From Begonia masoniana (Eukaryota; Streptophyta; Magnoliopsida; Cucurbitales; Begoniaceae): a stretch of 64,000 nt of DNA. The stretch lies in the NCBI GenBank assembly GCA_022432975.1, contig CM039502.1, forward strand, positions 72,745,497-72,809,496, written 5' to 3'. The notes under the pieces are model-generated. The model searched no databases and was not told the DNA's origin. It saw only the letters and a program-made list of their open reading frames with translations. The position numbers and the translations under genes are program-made. This document shows, one piece after another, positions 43,799 to 55,167 of the stretch; position 1 is the stretch's first letter, and every line of letters begins with the position of its first letter.

Positions 43799-45000
43799 TA
43801 TAGGACCGTTATTGTCTAAGAAGGGGGGTGAATTAGATTTTTCTCTCCTAATCTTCGTTTTACGTGTTTCGGCTGACCTTGCCTACGTCTACGCTTCAAG
43901 GATTTTTCCCTTGAAGATTCACTACTTCTCTTCCATGAAAAAACTTGATTGGACTTCACAAAAACCAATCAACTGCCTTTACACTTCGATTGAATTTCAC
44001 GGGCGTCAATCGCTGCCTTTACACTTCCAATGTTAATCAGTATAGAGGACAAGAATTACAATCTCTCAAAATAGAATCTCAAGTTTAGGAGTAGAGAGAT
44101 GTAGAGAGTCGCAGAGTATTACAGAACTTTTGCTTGTGAGAGTTAAGAGATAATTGTAAAAATTGGCAAAAGATTTTCTCTCGAGCTTCTATTCTTCCTT
44201 TTATACTCGTCTGTAATTCGCTTATCATTCAGACGACTCTTTGTTTTTCGTATTGAAAATATGACCGTTGTGAAGAGTCCGTACGCAGAAAACTAGCCGT
44301 TGAGATCTGGAGTCACTATCACACTCGGTGGAAGACTTCTTAATTCGAAAGATGTTATGCAAGTGGATGAAGTCTTTATTCGGTCGAAGTCACTTTCAGA
44401 AGATGTTCTTCTAGCTGACGAAATCTTTGTTTGGATGACTTCGTTATTCGTTCGACATCTTTATTTGTTTTGGACGACATTGATTTCGGATGACTCTAAG
44501 TCTGGACGATAAAACTTTCTGTTGACTTCAAAGTCTGAACGACAAAGCTTTCTGTTGACTTCAAAGTCTGGACGACAAAGCTTTCTATTGACTTCAATGC
44601 CTGGACGACGTTGATTTCGGATGACTTCTAAAATCTGGACGACAAAGCTTTCTGTTGTCTTCTAAGTCTGGACGACGTAATTCCCAAGGACGACTTCGGT
44701 CGATAATCGGTTGGTTCTGCCATCGGTCGACTTTGTGTTGTTCGGTTGATATATCTGGTCGATGATCTTCAAGTCTGCTTTGATTCGGTCGATGTTCCTT
44801 TACCATTTTTCATGCACCAGACTCGACTACCAACACTTTACCAAAATCGTTAGAAAATATAATACCATTTTTAAATGGCATTCCCAAACAGATACTACCA
44901 CCATTCACATACATAATTATAAATATCATTCATTGCTAATTTTCATCATTTTATATTTATATATTTTACATTAATCACAATCATCAAAAAACATAGTTAT
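43799..45000 (-). repeat. 5' LTR of the SIRE-type copia element (first part)
   Basis: Aligns with 21106-22345. Its last 23 bp lie beyond the inserted gag-only element, at 55173-55195. Contains the CTGGACGACAAAGCTTT array at about 44500-44680. Confidence 0.88.
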
Positions 45001-45055
45001 TGTAACGCCCCGAACCCGCCCCGGGCCCGGTGCGTCACGTTGCAAACAAATCTCG
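45001..45055 (-). repeat. Terminal LTR stub of element D
   Basis: Matches the first 55 bp (plus-strand sense) of the LTRs at 46320 and 51869 and then jumps into the gag 3' end at a TTTGCAAGTC junction. A frame crossing it appends about 20 foreign residues to gag. Confidence 0.88.
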
Positions 45056-46160
45056 TTTGCAAGTCAAATTTAACATACCTACTTCCAGTCCCCAACATAG
45101 TACCTTTCTTTGATGTAGGACAAACTTTGACCGTATGGCCGGGCTCGCCGCACTTGAAACACCGAGTAACTTTGGGCTTTGGACAGTCTCGAAAAAGATG
45201 GCCAGTCTCAAAACAGTTGTAGCATTTATCCGCATACTGTCCACATTCACCAGGATGAGCTTTCAAACACTTAGGACATAACATATATCTTCCCCGTGGT
45301 CTCTTTCCTTCTCTTTGGTCATTTAGATTAACACCCAGCCTCTTAGCTTCTTGCAGCTGGCTTTTAGTTTCTTGAGACTGAGAAGAAGATCCATCACTGT
45401 TAATCGGAGCTGAAATTTCTTTAAACATCATTTTTTGGGCTTCGGCTGGTTTAAGAATTTTACCGGCGGCTACCTCCACTTCCACAGCTTTAGCCACTAC
45501 TCGCGTAAATGATATCCCATCAATTCCGAAAGTCTTTACTAGCATTTCAATCTCTGGTTTCAACCCTTGTACAAACTGAAAAATCTTATCCTCCTCTCTG
45601 CCGATCATATTGCCGGCAAACTTGGACAGTGCTTCAAACTGCTGAATATAGTCCCCCACAGACCCGGTTTGCTTTAAAGCCAAGAACTCCGATCGCTTCT
45701 CGGCTTGAACCGTTCGGTTGTAATATTTCTCATAAAACAGTTCCTTAAATTCCTCCCAGGTCATACTCTATACATCTGTCGTAGCTTTTACGGTTCCCCA
45801 CCAGCTTTTGGCACTATTAGATAGGTGGAACGTCGCATGTTTCACTTTGTTCTCATCTTCCACCTCCGCAACAACAAACATCTCCTCAACTGTACAAATC
45901 CAACTTTCAGCCGCTGTCGGGTCCGTCAGACGTCCTTCAAAGGCCGGAGGCTTTAACCTTCGAAACCTTTCTCCACTAGAGCCAGATCCAGAGCTGGACC
46001 CCGCTCCAAGGCCTCCCTGTAATCCTTGATTCATAAAAACACCGAGCAGTTGAGCTTGCATGGTTAAGAGATCCCTGAGTTGTTTATTAGGGTCCTCAGG
46101 TGGTTCGGGCTCATTCCGGGGTCGCCCGGGTCGTCTTGGCTGTCCTGGGTTTCTAGGCAT
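45056..46160 (-). pseudogene. gag of element D, copy with one stop codon
   Basis: Same gag as 50576-51709. A TAG at 45768-45770 replaces Gln131 (CAG) and splits it into 130 codons (from ATG 46160) and a downstream part starting at Met133. The C-terminus after about residue 368 is replaced by read-through into the LTR stub. All three Cys-rich motifs remain. It is otherwise almost identical, so the inactivating change is recent. Confidence 0.92.
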
Positions 46161-46303
46161 TCTCTTTTCTATTCTTGAAAAGGTTAGAAATTCTAATCTT
46201 AGAAAAGAAACTAACTAAAGTTAAGAAATACGTACAGTCGGTGAAGCACGTTGCACGGCGGCCGGTATTGTCGGGTAATCCTTTGAACGACTCGACCACT
46301 AAC

Positions 46304-46315
46304 GCTCTGATACCA
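46304..46315 (-). other. Primer site, second unit of element D
   Basis: Minus strand TGGTATCAGAGC, four bases inside the LTR start at 46320. Confidence 0.9.
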
Positions 46316-46547
46316 TAATTGTAACGCCCCGAACCCGCCCCGGGCCCAGTGCGTCACGTTGCAAACAAATCCCGTGTTTAAAACGACGTTTAAAATATTT
46401 TTCGTTAAATATTCGGCTCGGTTTTTGGGTTTTTCGAACCCTCGAATTTTGTTGGAAAACGTGCCAAAATATGTTTAAAATATGTCGGAAAAAGTCGGGT
46501 TAAAACTGGTTTGAAATAAGCATCAAAATGTTAAAAATTGAAGTATG

Positions 46548-46746
46548 AACAGTAAAGTGTCGACACTATGAACAGTAGGTGTCAACACTTTAAAACAGTT
46601 TATTCTCTGGTCCCATTCCTTTGCAAAAGGTGTCGACACCTTGTATTTGGTGTCGACACTTTTGCAACACCATGAACAGTAGGTGTCGACACCTTGTCTT
46701 TGGTGTCGACACTTTTACAACATGATGAACAGTAAATGTCAACACC
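46548..46746 (-). repeat. Palindromic GGTGTCGACACC array in the LTR
   Basis: Six or more copies of GGTGTCGACAC(C/T), several fully self-complementary, alternate with ATGAACAGTA. The same array is at 52097-52295. In LTR sense the spacer reads TACTGTTCAT, a motif also frequent in the arrays at 57195-57385 and 61724-62420. Confidence 0.9.
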
Positions 46747-47521
46747 TGCATGCAAATTTGTTTTTCCACTTTTCCTTAAGCTAAACTTCTCCAAAATCCA
46801 TGAAATTTTAACCACACACTCCCGACACCTAAATCTTCAAATCTCGTAAATTTTGTAGAAAACCGACTTCAAACGATTACATAAAAAAAATAGCGAACAT
46901 AACCTGACGTTAAATAGTTTAAAACCGAAACGGGCGGCATAACGCCTAAATTTCTTTATACCAAAACCTGAAATCAACACACGAAAATATATGTTTACAA
47001 CTTCCTTAAATACGACAACCATTAAACACAATATCCCAACTCAAAAACACCAAAATACATTACGAAAACATTTGCCAATATTCGTACTACACGTCCAATT
47101 TATCTAAGTTGTTTTAACCAATATTCCTTCCAAAACCCTTATCAAAAAGCTTACCAAACTATCTACACATTCCCACAAAACAACGTTTTCGCACACCAAC
47201 AATCCATACCAAAATACTTACAATTTAACTATCCATGTCAAACATTCACCTCCCACTACCCGACAAACAGTGGTCCAGACGCCCCGACAATGACCTGCAC
47301 CGGCGGACTACGTACTCCTCCGACTGCGGCCTAACCCTGAGCTGTCTCATCAACCTCACCTGTAAAAAGCTTGTCACCTACACCATGGAACACACACACG
47401 TAAGCTTACGCTTAGCAAGTAGGGATAACAAAGATAAACATACACACATAATGTCACCCAACCCTAACACACCGCCAAATCTAGTGTCAAGATAAACCTA
47501 ACCCAAATACCTATTACACAT

Positions 47522-48126
47522 CTGAGTCTCGCTCCCCAAGATGCTTATCCATCCGAGTCTCGCTCACCAAGATGGGTCTATCCCTCTGAGTCTCGCTCCC
47601 CAAGAGGGCCTAACCTATTCACATCTGAGTCTCGCTCACCAAGATGCGTTTCCATCTGAGTCACGCTCACCAAGATGGGCCTATCCCTCTGAGTCTCGCT
47701 CCCCAAGAGGGTCTAACCTATTCACATCTGAGTCTCGCTCACCAAGATGCGTTTCCATCCGAGTCTCGCTCACCAAGATGGGCCTATCCCTCCGAGTCTC
47801 GCTCCCTAAGAGGGTCTAACCTATTCACATCTGAGTCTCGCTCACCAAGATGCGTTTCCATCTGAGTCTCGCTCACCAAGATGGGCCTATCCCTCTGAGT
47901 CTCGCTCCCCAAGAGGGTCTAACCTATTCACATCTGAGTCTCGCTCACCAAGATGCGTTTCCATCTGAGTCTCGCTCACCAAGATGGGCCTATCCCTCCG
48001 AGTCTCGCTCCCCAAGAGGGTCTAACCTATTCACATCTGAGTCTCGCTCACCAAGATGCGTTTCCATCTGAGTCTCGCTCACCAAGATGGGCCTATCCCT
48101 CTGAGTCTCGCTCCCCAAGAGGGCAT
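47522..48126 (-). repeat. 103-bp tandem array, about six units
   Basis: Units contain CTGAGTCTCGCTCACCAAGATG twice or three times with CCCCAAGAGGG variants. The period is 103 bp. It lies between the donor- and acceptor-like sites. The copy at 53071-53675 has the same length and order. Open frames rich in Ser/Arg/Pro across it are artefacts of the repeat. Confidence 0.95.
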
Positions 48127-49618
48127 AACTCTAATCCCCTTTCCTTTCAACCTATCTCCACCCTTTCTTTTACATTTTCAACTTACCTCTACACCCACCA
48201 TTTCCATTACGAGACAAGCCATTACAAGACAAAGCAAAACAATCAACCAAACAACCACAAACGTCCAACAACTAACAAGGCTTAACCAACGAAGAAAAAA
48301 ACCAACCAACAGACAACAAACAACAAACAACCAACCAACAAAAATACAATCAACAAAATAAATCCTACCGTTCCGTGGTGTAGGCCCGAAGGCAAAACAA
48401 ACGTCCTCTACTTACCTGACGTCTCGGTATGTGTTCGCTCACTTCGTCCAACTGAATTTCACGCTCGATCACCTAAAATAAAGAAAATTCAACTTAGTAA
48501 ATCACTAATAAAATTCTAAAGGGTCCTAAAGCCAAAACTAACCAACACTTCAACCTAAAACTTTAACTTAACTCAAAACCCGATTTTTTTACCCCAAAAT
48601 TAACTGTCCAACTTCAAACGGCCATAACTTCTTCGTTTTTCAACGGAATTCGACGTGCCACCTCAATTCGGAAACCTCTACACGTCTACTATCCATTGAA
48701 ACACTCAAATTCAATAACCAAACAAGTTAGCCAAGCCGAAAATACATAAACAGAATCGTCCCTACTTGTTTTCCAAACCAATTTTTTTCTTCCCTTCCAC
48801 CAAAACTCCATTCTAACTCCAAAACCACCTAAACTAACATATCTAAGAATTAAATCATCCAATTTGGAAGAAAAACCAGCAACATAAATGAGAATTTCGT
48901 AGCCCTCCTCTAGGGTTTCTCAAACACTTAACAGATCCCCACAAAACATCATAAAAACCCAAAAAAACTTCACTTAACATGCATTACTACCAAAACCCCT
49001 CCAAATATTTACCTTAATCTTTAATGAAATGGAGAAAAATTAGAGGTGGCGCTCCTCCCATGGCTGCCACGATTTTGGAGAGGGAGAGGAAAAGAAATCT
49101 TTGTCTTTTACCCTTTCTTTTTCCCTTTTTTATAAACCAAGTTTTCACTTTTTAAAATTATCACCACAATTTCAATATTTATGAAATAACCCCTCCTTTT
49201 CACTTTGCATTCTCTCCAACGTAAATGGCATTTAAAAACCTCACCTTTTAAATTTTTTTCCTTAATTCCAATTCATTAAAGTTTTCCTTTGACTTTTCAA
49301 CCAATACTCTTTTCCAAATACTTTCTCTTTTCAAACACTTCTTTAATTTTACCATAATTGCCTCTCCTCGTTACTCTCTTAACTTCAACGTGAAAGACCT
49401 CATTCCTTCCACTTTTTGTTCACTTAGCATTTTCTTTATATAAAGCTTAACTCAACAAAAGTTTTTATTACTTAAATCTAATTTTCTCACAATTTCCCCT
49501 TCCAAATTCACTCTCACATTTCTTTATATATATCTCATGACCCTTAAACGACATTTAAACTCTCATCACTTAACTATTCTAAAGCTATGCACGCTATAGA
49601 AAAATTACGGGTGTTACA

Positions 49619-50575
49619 ATCTACCCTCCTTACAAAAAAATTTGTCCTCAAAATTTGTGACTTGGTTATCCCTCAACTTAGTCACCCCAAACTATCCTTC
49701 TCCCTTTTGCCTTGTATTACTGCATCTCAAACTCAATCGCTCTATACACTTAAGCACCTACCCGGTGCCCCTACTCACCTATCGGGTCTACATCTCCCAA
49801 GCTTTGACTTCACTTAAGTTTGCACTTCTTAACTCACATACTCGTACGTTTATTGACTTTAATTAAATCAATTATCACTTATACCTTCAAATCTTACATC
49901 TATTCACCTCGAATTATTATACTAACGTCATCTACGTACTCCAAATTTTCATCACTTAAATCTTTCAACTATTCTCTCAGTGTTTTCTATCAAAGTGTTG
50001 AATTTACTTTCATACCATCCCATAACTAAAATCTAAACTTTTGTAGCCCTCCCAAACTCAAATTACTTCTAAGTCCAAGTGAACCTTCCTTCCCTTTCGT
50101 ATTCAATATCTTCTAGCTTTCCGAGCTTCACACGAGATATTCACACAAAATACTATTCTCTTTGAGTTAACTATTCTCTTCACTTACTTTTCTAAGTCGA
50201 CTCCAACGCCTAGAATATAAACAACCATCCATCCATCACACATCCTCTATACTCCTGATCTCATATCAGTCCTCATTTACCTCCTGAGCTTAAATTTATC
50301 CACTCCTAACTTAATGACTCTGGTCGAAGCTATTTACAACATCAACGGTTTCAACCTCATTCCATACAACTCGAACCATCAAAACTTTCTAACTAAAAAT
50401 TCTTAACCTTCCCCATCTCTATAAGATACTAATCCAAATTTCATTCTTAATTTTCTAAACACCTACAATTTTCTTAATGTTTATACAATTACTAACTTCA
50501 CTCTGTTTTCTCTTCAAAACTTATTACTAACTTATTCTCGTTTGCTCTTCTAACTTGGGTATTCTTCTAGTTCCT
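49619..50575 (-). other. 3' non-coding region of element D
   Basis: No ORF of substance. The polypurine tract TTGTAAGGAGGGTAGAT (minus strand, about 49619-49635) abuts the LTR. gag is followed directly by this region, with no protease or RT remnants. Confidence 0.75.
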
Positions 50576-51709
50576 TTACAACACATCACTCACTAACATT
50601 CTCTTTTGCAAGTCAAATTTAACATACCTACTTCCAGTCCCCAACATAGTACCTTTCTTTGATGTAGGACAAACTTTGACCGTATGGCCGGGCTCGCCGC
50701 ACTTGAAACACCGAGTAACTTTGGGCTTTGGACAGTCTCGAAAAAGATGGCCAGTCTCAAAACAGTTGTAGCATTTATCCGCATACTGTCCACATTCACC
50801 AGGATGAGCTTTCAAACACTTAGGACATAACATATATCTTCCCCGTGGTCTCTTTCCTTCTCTTTGGTCATTTAGATTAACACCCAGCCTCTTAGCTTCT
50901 TGCAGCTGGCTTTTAGTTTCTTGAGACTGAGAAGAAGATCCATCACTGTTAATCGGAGCTGAAATTTCTTTAAACATCATTTTTTGGGCTTCGGCTGGTT
51001 TAAGAATTTTACCGGCGGCTACCTCCACTTCCACAGCTTTAGCCACTACTCGCGTAAATGATATCCCATCAATTCCGAAAGTCTTTACTAGCATTTCAAT
51101 CTCTGGTTTCAACCCTTGTACAAACTGAAAAATCTTATCCTCCTCTCTGCCGATCATATTGCCGGCAAACTTGGACAGTGCTTCAAACTGCTGAATATAG
51201 TCCCCCACAGACCCGGTTTGCTTTAAAGCCAAGAACTCCGATCGCTTCTCGGCTTGAACCGTTCGGTTGTAATATTTCTCATAAAACAGTTCCTTAAATT
51301 CCTCCCAGGTCATACTCTGTACATCTGTCGTAGCTTTTACGGTTCCCCACCAGCTTTTGGCACTATTAGATAGGTGGAACGTCGCATGTTTCACTTTGTT
51401 CTCATCTTCCACCTCCGCAACAACAAACATCTCCTCAACTGTACAAATCCAACTTTCAGCCGCTGTCGGGTCCGTCAGACGTCCTTCAAAGGCCGGAGGC
51501 TTTAACCTTCGAAACCTTTCTCCACTAGAGCCAGATCCAGAGCTGGACCCCGCTCCAAGGCCTCCCTGTAATCCTTGATTCATAAAAACACCGAGCAGTT
51601 GAGCTTGCATGGTTAAGAGATCCCTGAGTTGTTTATTAGGGTCCTCAGGTGGTTCGGGCTCATTCCGGGGTCGCCCGGGTCGTCTTGGTTGTCCTGGGTT
51701 TCTAGGCAT
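50576..51709 (-). CDS. Intact gag of element D
   Basis: A 377-residue gypsy gag, the structural protein that would form the virus-like particle and bind element RNA in the cytoplasm. Residues 1-25 are Pro/Arg-rich; 47-63 is a Gly/Ser linker. The capsid (retrotransposon-gag) domain is at about 70-235 (PPAFEGRLTDP, SWWGTVKATT, FYEKYYNRTVQAEKR, DKIFQFVQGLKPEI). Three Cys-rich motifs lie at 295-306 (CPKCLKAHPGEC), 313-326 (CYNCFETGHLFRDC) and 334-347 (CFKCGEPGHTVKVC); the last two are standard CCHC knuckles. It starts at ATG 51709, about 145 bp after the primer site. There is no pol downstream. The frame is fully open, so it could supply particles or be packaged in trans. Gypsy assignment is secure; the lineage (Tekay/Del-like) is a guess from the knuckle spacing. 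Confidence 0.93.
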   Translation of the reverse strand: MPRNPGQPRRPGRPRNEPEPPEDPNKQLRDLLTMQAQLLGVFMNQGLQGGLGAGSSSGSGSSGERFRRLKPPAFEGRLTDPTAAESWICTVEEMFVVAEVEDENKVKHATFHLSNSAKSWWGTVKATTDVQSMTWEEFKELFYEKYYNRTVQAEKRSEFLALKQTGSVGDYIQQFEALSKFAGNMIGREEDKIFQFVQGLKPEIEMLVKTFGIDGISFTRVVAKAVEVEVAAGKILKPAEAQKMMFKEISAPINSDGSSSQSQETKSQLQEAKRLGVNLNDQREGKRPRGRYMLCPKCLKAHPGECGQYADKCYNCFETGHLFRDCPKPKVTRCFKCGEPGHTVKVCPTSKKGTMLGTGSRYVKFDLQKRMLVSDVL

Positions 51710-51852
51710 TCTCTTTTCTATTCTTGAAAAGGTTAGAAATTCTAATCTTAGAAAAGAAACTAACTAAAGTTAAGAAATACGTACAGTCGGTGAAGCACGT
51801 TGCACGGCGGCCGGTATTATCGGGTAATCCTTTGAACGACTCGACCACTAAC

Positions 51853-51864
51853 GCTCTGATACCA
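51853..51864 (-). other. Primer site, first unit of element D
   Basis: Minus strand TGGTATCAGAGC, four bases from the LTR start at 51869. Confidence 0.9.
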
Positions 51865-51868
51865 TAAT

Positions 51869-54800
51869 TGTAACGCCCCGAACCCGCCCCGGGCCCAGTG
51901 CGTCACGTTGCAAACAAATCCCGTGTTTAAAACGACGTTTAAAATATTTTTCGTTAAATATTCGGCTCGGTTTTTGGGTTTTTCGAACCCTCGAATTTTG
52001 TTGGAAAACGTGCCAAAATATGTTTAAAATATGTCGGAAAAAGTCGGGTTAAAACTGGTTTGAAATAAGCATCAAAATGTTAAAAATTGAAGTATGAACA
52101 GTAAAGTGTCGACACTATGAACAGTAGGTGTCAACACTTTAAAACAGTTTATTCTCTGGTCCCATTCCTTTGCAAAAGGTGTCGACACCTTGTATTTGGT
52201 GTCGACACTTTTGCAACACCATGAACAGTAGGTGTCGACACCTTGTCTTTGGTGTCGACACTTTTACAACATGATGAACAGTAAATGTCAACACCTGCAT
52301 GCAAATTTGTTTTTCCACTTTTCCTTAAGCTAAACTTCTCCAAAATCCATGAAATTTTAACCACACACTCCCGACACCTAAATCTTCAAATCCCGTAAAT
52401 TTTGTAGAAAACCGACTTCAAACGATTACATAAAAAAAATAGCGAACATAACCTGACGTTAAATAGTTTAAAACCGAAACGGGCAGCATAACGCCTAAAT
52501 TTCTTTATACCAAAACCTGAAATCAACACACGAAAATATATATTTACAACTTCCTTAAATACGACAACCATTAAACACAATATCCCAACTCAAAAACACC
52601 AAAATACATTACGAAAACATTTGCCAATATTCGTACTACACGTCCAATTTATCTAAGTTGTTTTAACCAATATTCCTTCCAAAACCCTTATCAAAAAGCT
52701 TACCAAACTATCTACACATTCCCACAAAACAACGTTTTCGCACACCAACAATCCATACCAAAATACTTACAATTTAACTATCCATGTCAAACATTCACCT
52801 CCCACTACCCGACAAACAGTGGTCCAGACGCCCCGACAATGACCTGCACCGGCGGACTACATACTCCTCCGATTGTGGCCTAACCCTGAGCTGTCTCATC
52901 AACCTCACCTGTAAAAAGCTTGTCACCTACACCATGGAACACACACACGTAAGCTTACGCTTAGCAAGTAGGGATAACAAAGATAAACATACACACATAA
53001 TGTCACCCAACCCTAACACACCGCCAAATCTAGTGTCAAGATAAACCTAACCCAAATACCTATTACACATCTGAGTCTCGCTCCCCAAGATGCTTATCCA
53101 TCCGAGTCTCGCTCACCAAGATGGGTCTATCCCTCTGAGTCTCGCTCCCCAAGAGGGCCTAACCTATTCACATCTGAGTCTCGCTCACCAAGATGCGTTT
53201 CCATCTGAGTCACGCTCACCAAGATGGGCCTATCCCTCTGAGTCTCGCTCCCCAAGAGGGTCTAACCTATTCACATCTGAGTCTCGCTCACCAAGATGCG
53301 TTTCCATCTGAGTCTCGCTCACCAAGATGGGCTTATCCTTCCGAGTCTCGCTCCCCAAGAGGGTCTAACCTATTCACATCTGAGTCTCGCTCACCAAGAT
53401 GCGTTTCCATCTGAGTCTCGCTCACCAAGATGGGCCTATCCCTCTGAGTCTCGCTCCCCAAGAGGGTCTAACCTATTCACATCTGAGTCTCGCTCACCAA
53501 GATGCGTTTCCATCTGAGTCTCGCTCACCAAGATGGGCCTATCCCTCCGAGTCTCGCTCCCCAAGAGGGTCTAACCTATTCACATCTGAGTCTCGCTCAC
53601 CAAGATGCGTTTCCATCTGAGTCTCGCTCACCAAGATGGGCCTATCCCTCTGAGTCTCGCTCCCCAAGAGGGCATAACTCTAATCCCCTTTCCTTTCAAC
53701 CTATCTCCACCCTTTCTTTTACATTTTCAACTTACCTCTACACCCACCATTTCCATTACGAGACAAGCCATTACAAGACAAAGCAAAACAATCAACCAAA
53801 CAACCACAAACGTCCAACAACTAACAAGGCTTAACCAACGAAGAAAACAACCAACCAACAGACAACAAACAACAAACAACCAACCAACAAAAATACAATC
53901 AACAAAATAAATCCTACCGTTCCGTGGTGTAGGCCCGAAGGCAAAACAAACGTCCTCTACTTACCTGACGTCTCGGTATGTGTTCGCTCACTTCGTCCAA
54001 CTGAATTTCACGCTCGATCACCTAAAATAAAGAAAATTCAACTTAGTAAATCACTAATAAAATTCTAAAGGGTCCTAAAGCCAAAACTAACCAACACTTC
54101 AACCTAAAACTTTAACTTAACTCAAAACCCGATTTTTTTACCCCAAAATTAACTGTCCAACTTCAAACGGCCATAACTTCTTCGTTTTTCAACGGAATTC
54201 GACGTGCCACCTCAATTCGGAAACCTCTACACGTCTACTATCCATTGAAACACTCAAATTCAATAACCAAACAAGTTAGCCAAGCCAAAAATACATAAAC
54301 AGAATCGGCCCTACTTGTTTTCCAAACCAATTTTTTTCTTCCCTTCCACCAAAACTCCATTCTAACTCCAAAACCACCTAAACTAACATATCTAAGAATT
54401 AAATCATCCAATTTGGAAGAAAAACCAGCAACATAAATGAGAATTTCGTAGCCCTCCTCTAGGGTTTCTCAAACACTTAACAGATCCCCACAAAACATCA
54501 TAAAAACCCAAAAAAACTTCACTTACATGCATTACTACCAAAACCCCTCCAAATATTTACCTTAATCTTTAATGAAATGGAGAAAAATTAGAGGTGGCGC
54601 TCCTCCCATGGCTGCCACGATTTCGGAGAGGGAGAGGAAAAGAAATCTTTGTCTTTTACCCTTTCTTTTTCCCTTTTTTTATAAACCAAGTTTTCACTTT
54701 TTAAAATTATCACCACAATTTCAATATTTATGAAATAACCCCTCCTTTTCACTTTGCATTCTCTCCAACGTAAATGGCATTTAAAAACCTCACCTTTTAA

Positions 54801-55167
54801 ATTTTTTTCCTTAATTCCAATTCATTAAAGTTTTCCTTTGACTTTTCAACCAATACTCTTTTCCAAATACTTCCTCTTTTCAAACACTTCTTTAATTTTA
54901 CCATAATTGCCTCTCCTCGTTACTCTCTTAACTTCAACGTGAAAGACCTCATTCCTTCCACTTTTTGTTCACTTAGCATTTTCTTTATATAAAGCTTAAC
55001 TCAACAAAAGTTTTTATTACTTAAATCTAATTTTCTCACAATTTCCCCTTCCAAATTCACTCTCACATTTCTTTATATATATCTCATGACCCTTAAACGA
55101 CATTTAAACTCTCATCACTTAACTATTCTAAAGCTATGCACGCTATAGAAAAATTACGGGTGTTACA
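51869..55167 (-). repeat. 5' LTR of element D
   Basis: 3299 bp. Differences from 46320-49618 are scattered single bases and one-base indels (for example near 52861, 52872, 54308, 54524 and 54676). Donor-like site 53964, acceptor-like site 52927. Confidence 0.95.
53071..53675 (-). repeat. 103-bp tandem array in the 5' LTR
   Basis: Counterpart of 47522-48126, with the same unit order and only isolated base changes, so the two LTRs have not diverged in copy number. Confidence 0.95.

Larger units (their letters stand above)
46320..49618 (-). repeat. Middle LTR of element D (LTR-5)
   Basis: 3299 bp, aligned base for base with 51869-55167 at an offset of 5549. Donor-like site 48415, acceptor-like site 47378, hairpin TAAGC/GCTTA at 47401-47414. 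Confidence 0.95.
45001..55167 (-). mobile_element. Gag-only gypsy element, LTR-internal-LTR-internal-stub (element D)
   Basis: A single perfect GTTAT duplication (44996-45000, 55168-55172) encloses 10.2 kb. In minus-strand order: LTR 55167-51869, primer site, gag, non-coding region and polypurine tract, LTR 49618-46320, primer site, gag, and a 55-bp LTR end (45055-45001). The two full LTRs are each 3299 bp and nearly identical. There is no pol, so it fits the TR-GAG class of non-autonomous gypsy elements and needs trans-acting enzymes. The arrangement implies a two-unit tandem produced before integration or by unequal exchange afterwards, followed by deletion of most of the last LTR. Confidence 0.92.

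Noticed and set aside
47541..48361. Overlapping plus-strand ORFs rich in Ser-Pro-Arg repeats (also 53090-53910), looking like an SR-type protein
   Set aside because: They run antisense through a 103-bp LTR array. The period is not a multiple of three, so the same peptide appears in all frames; no domain and no start context.
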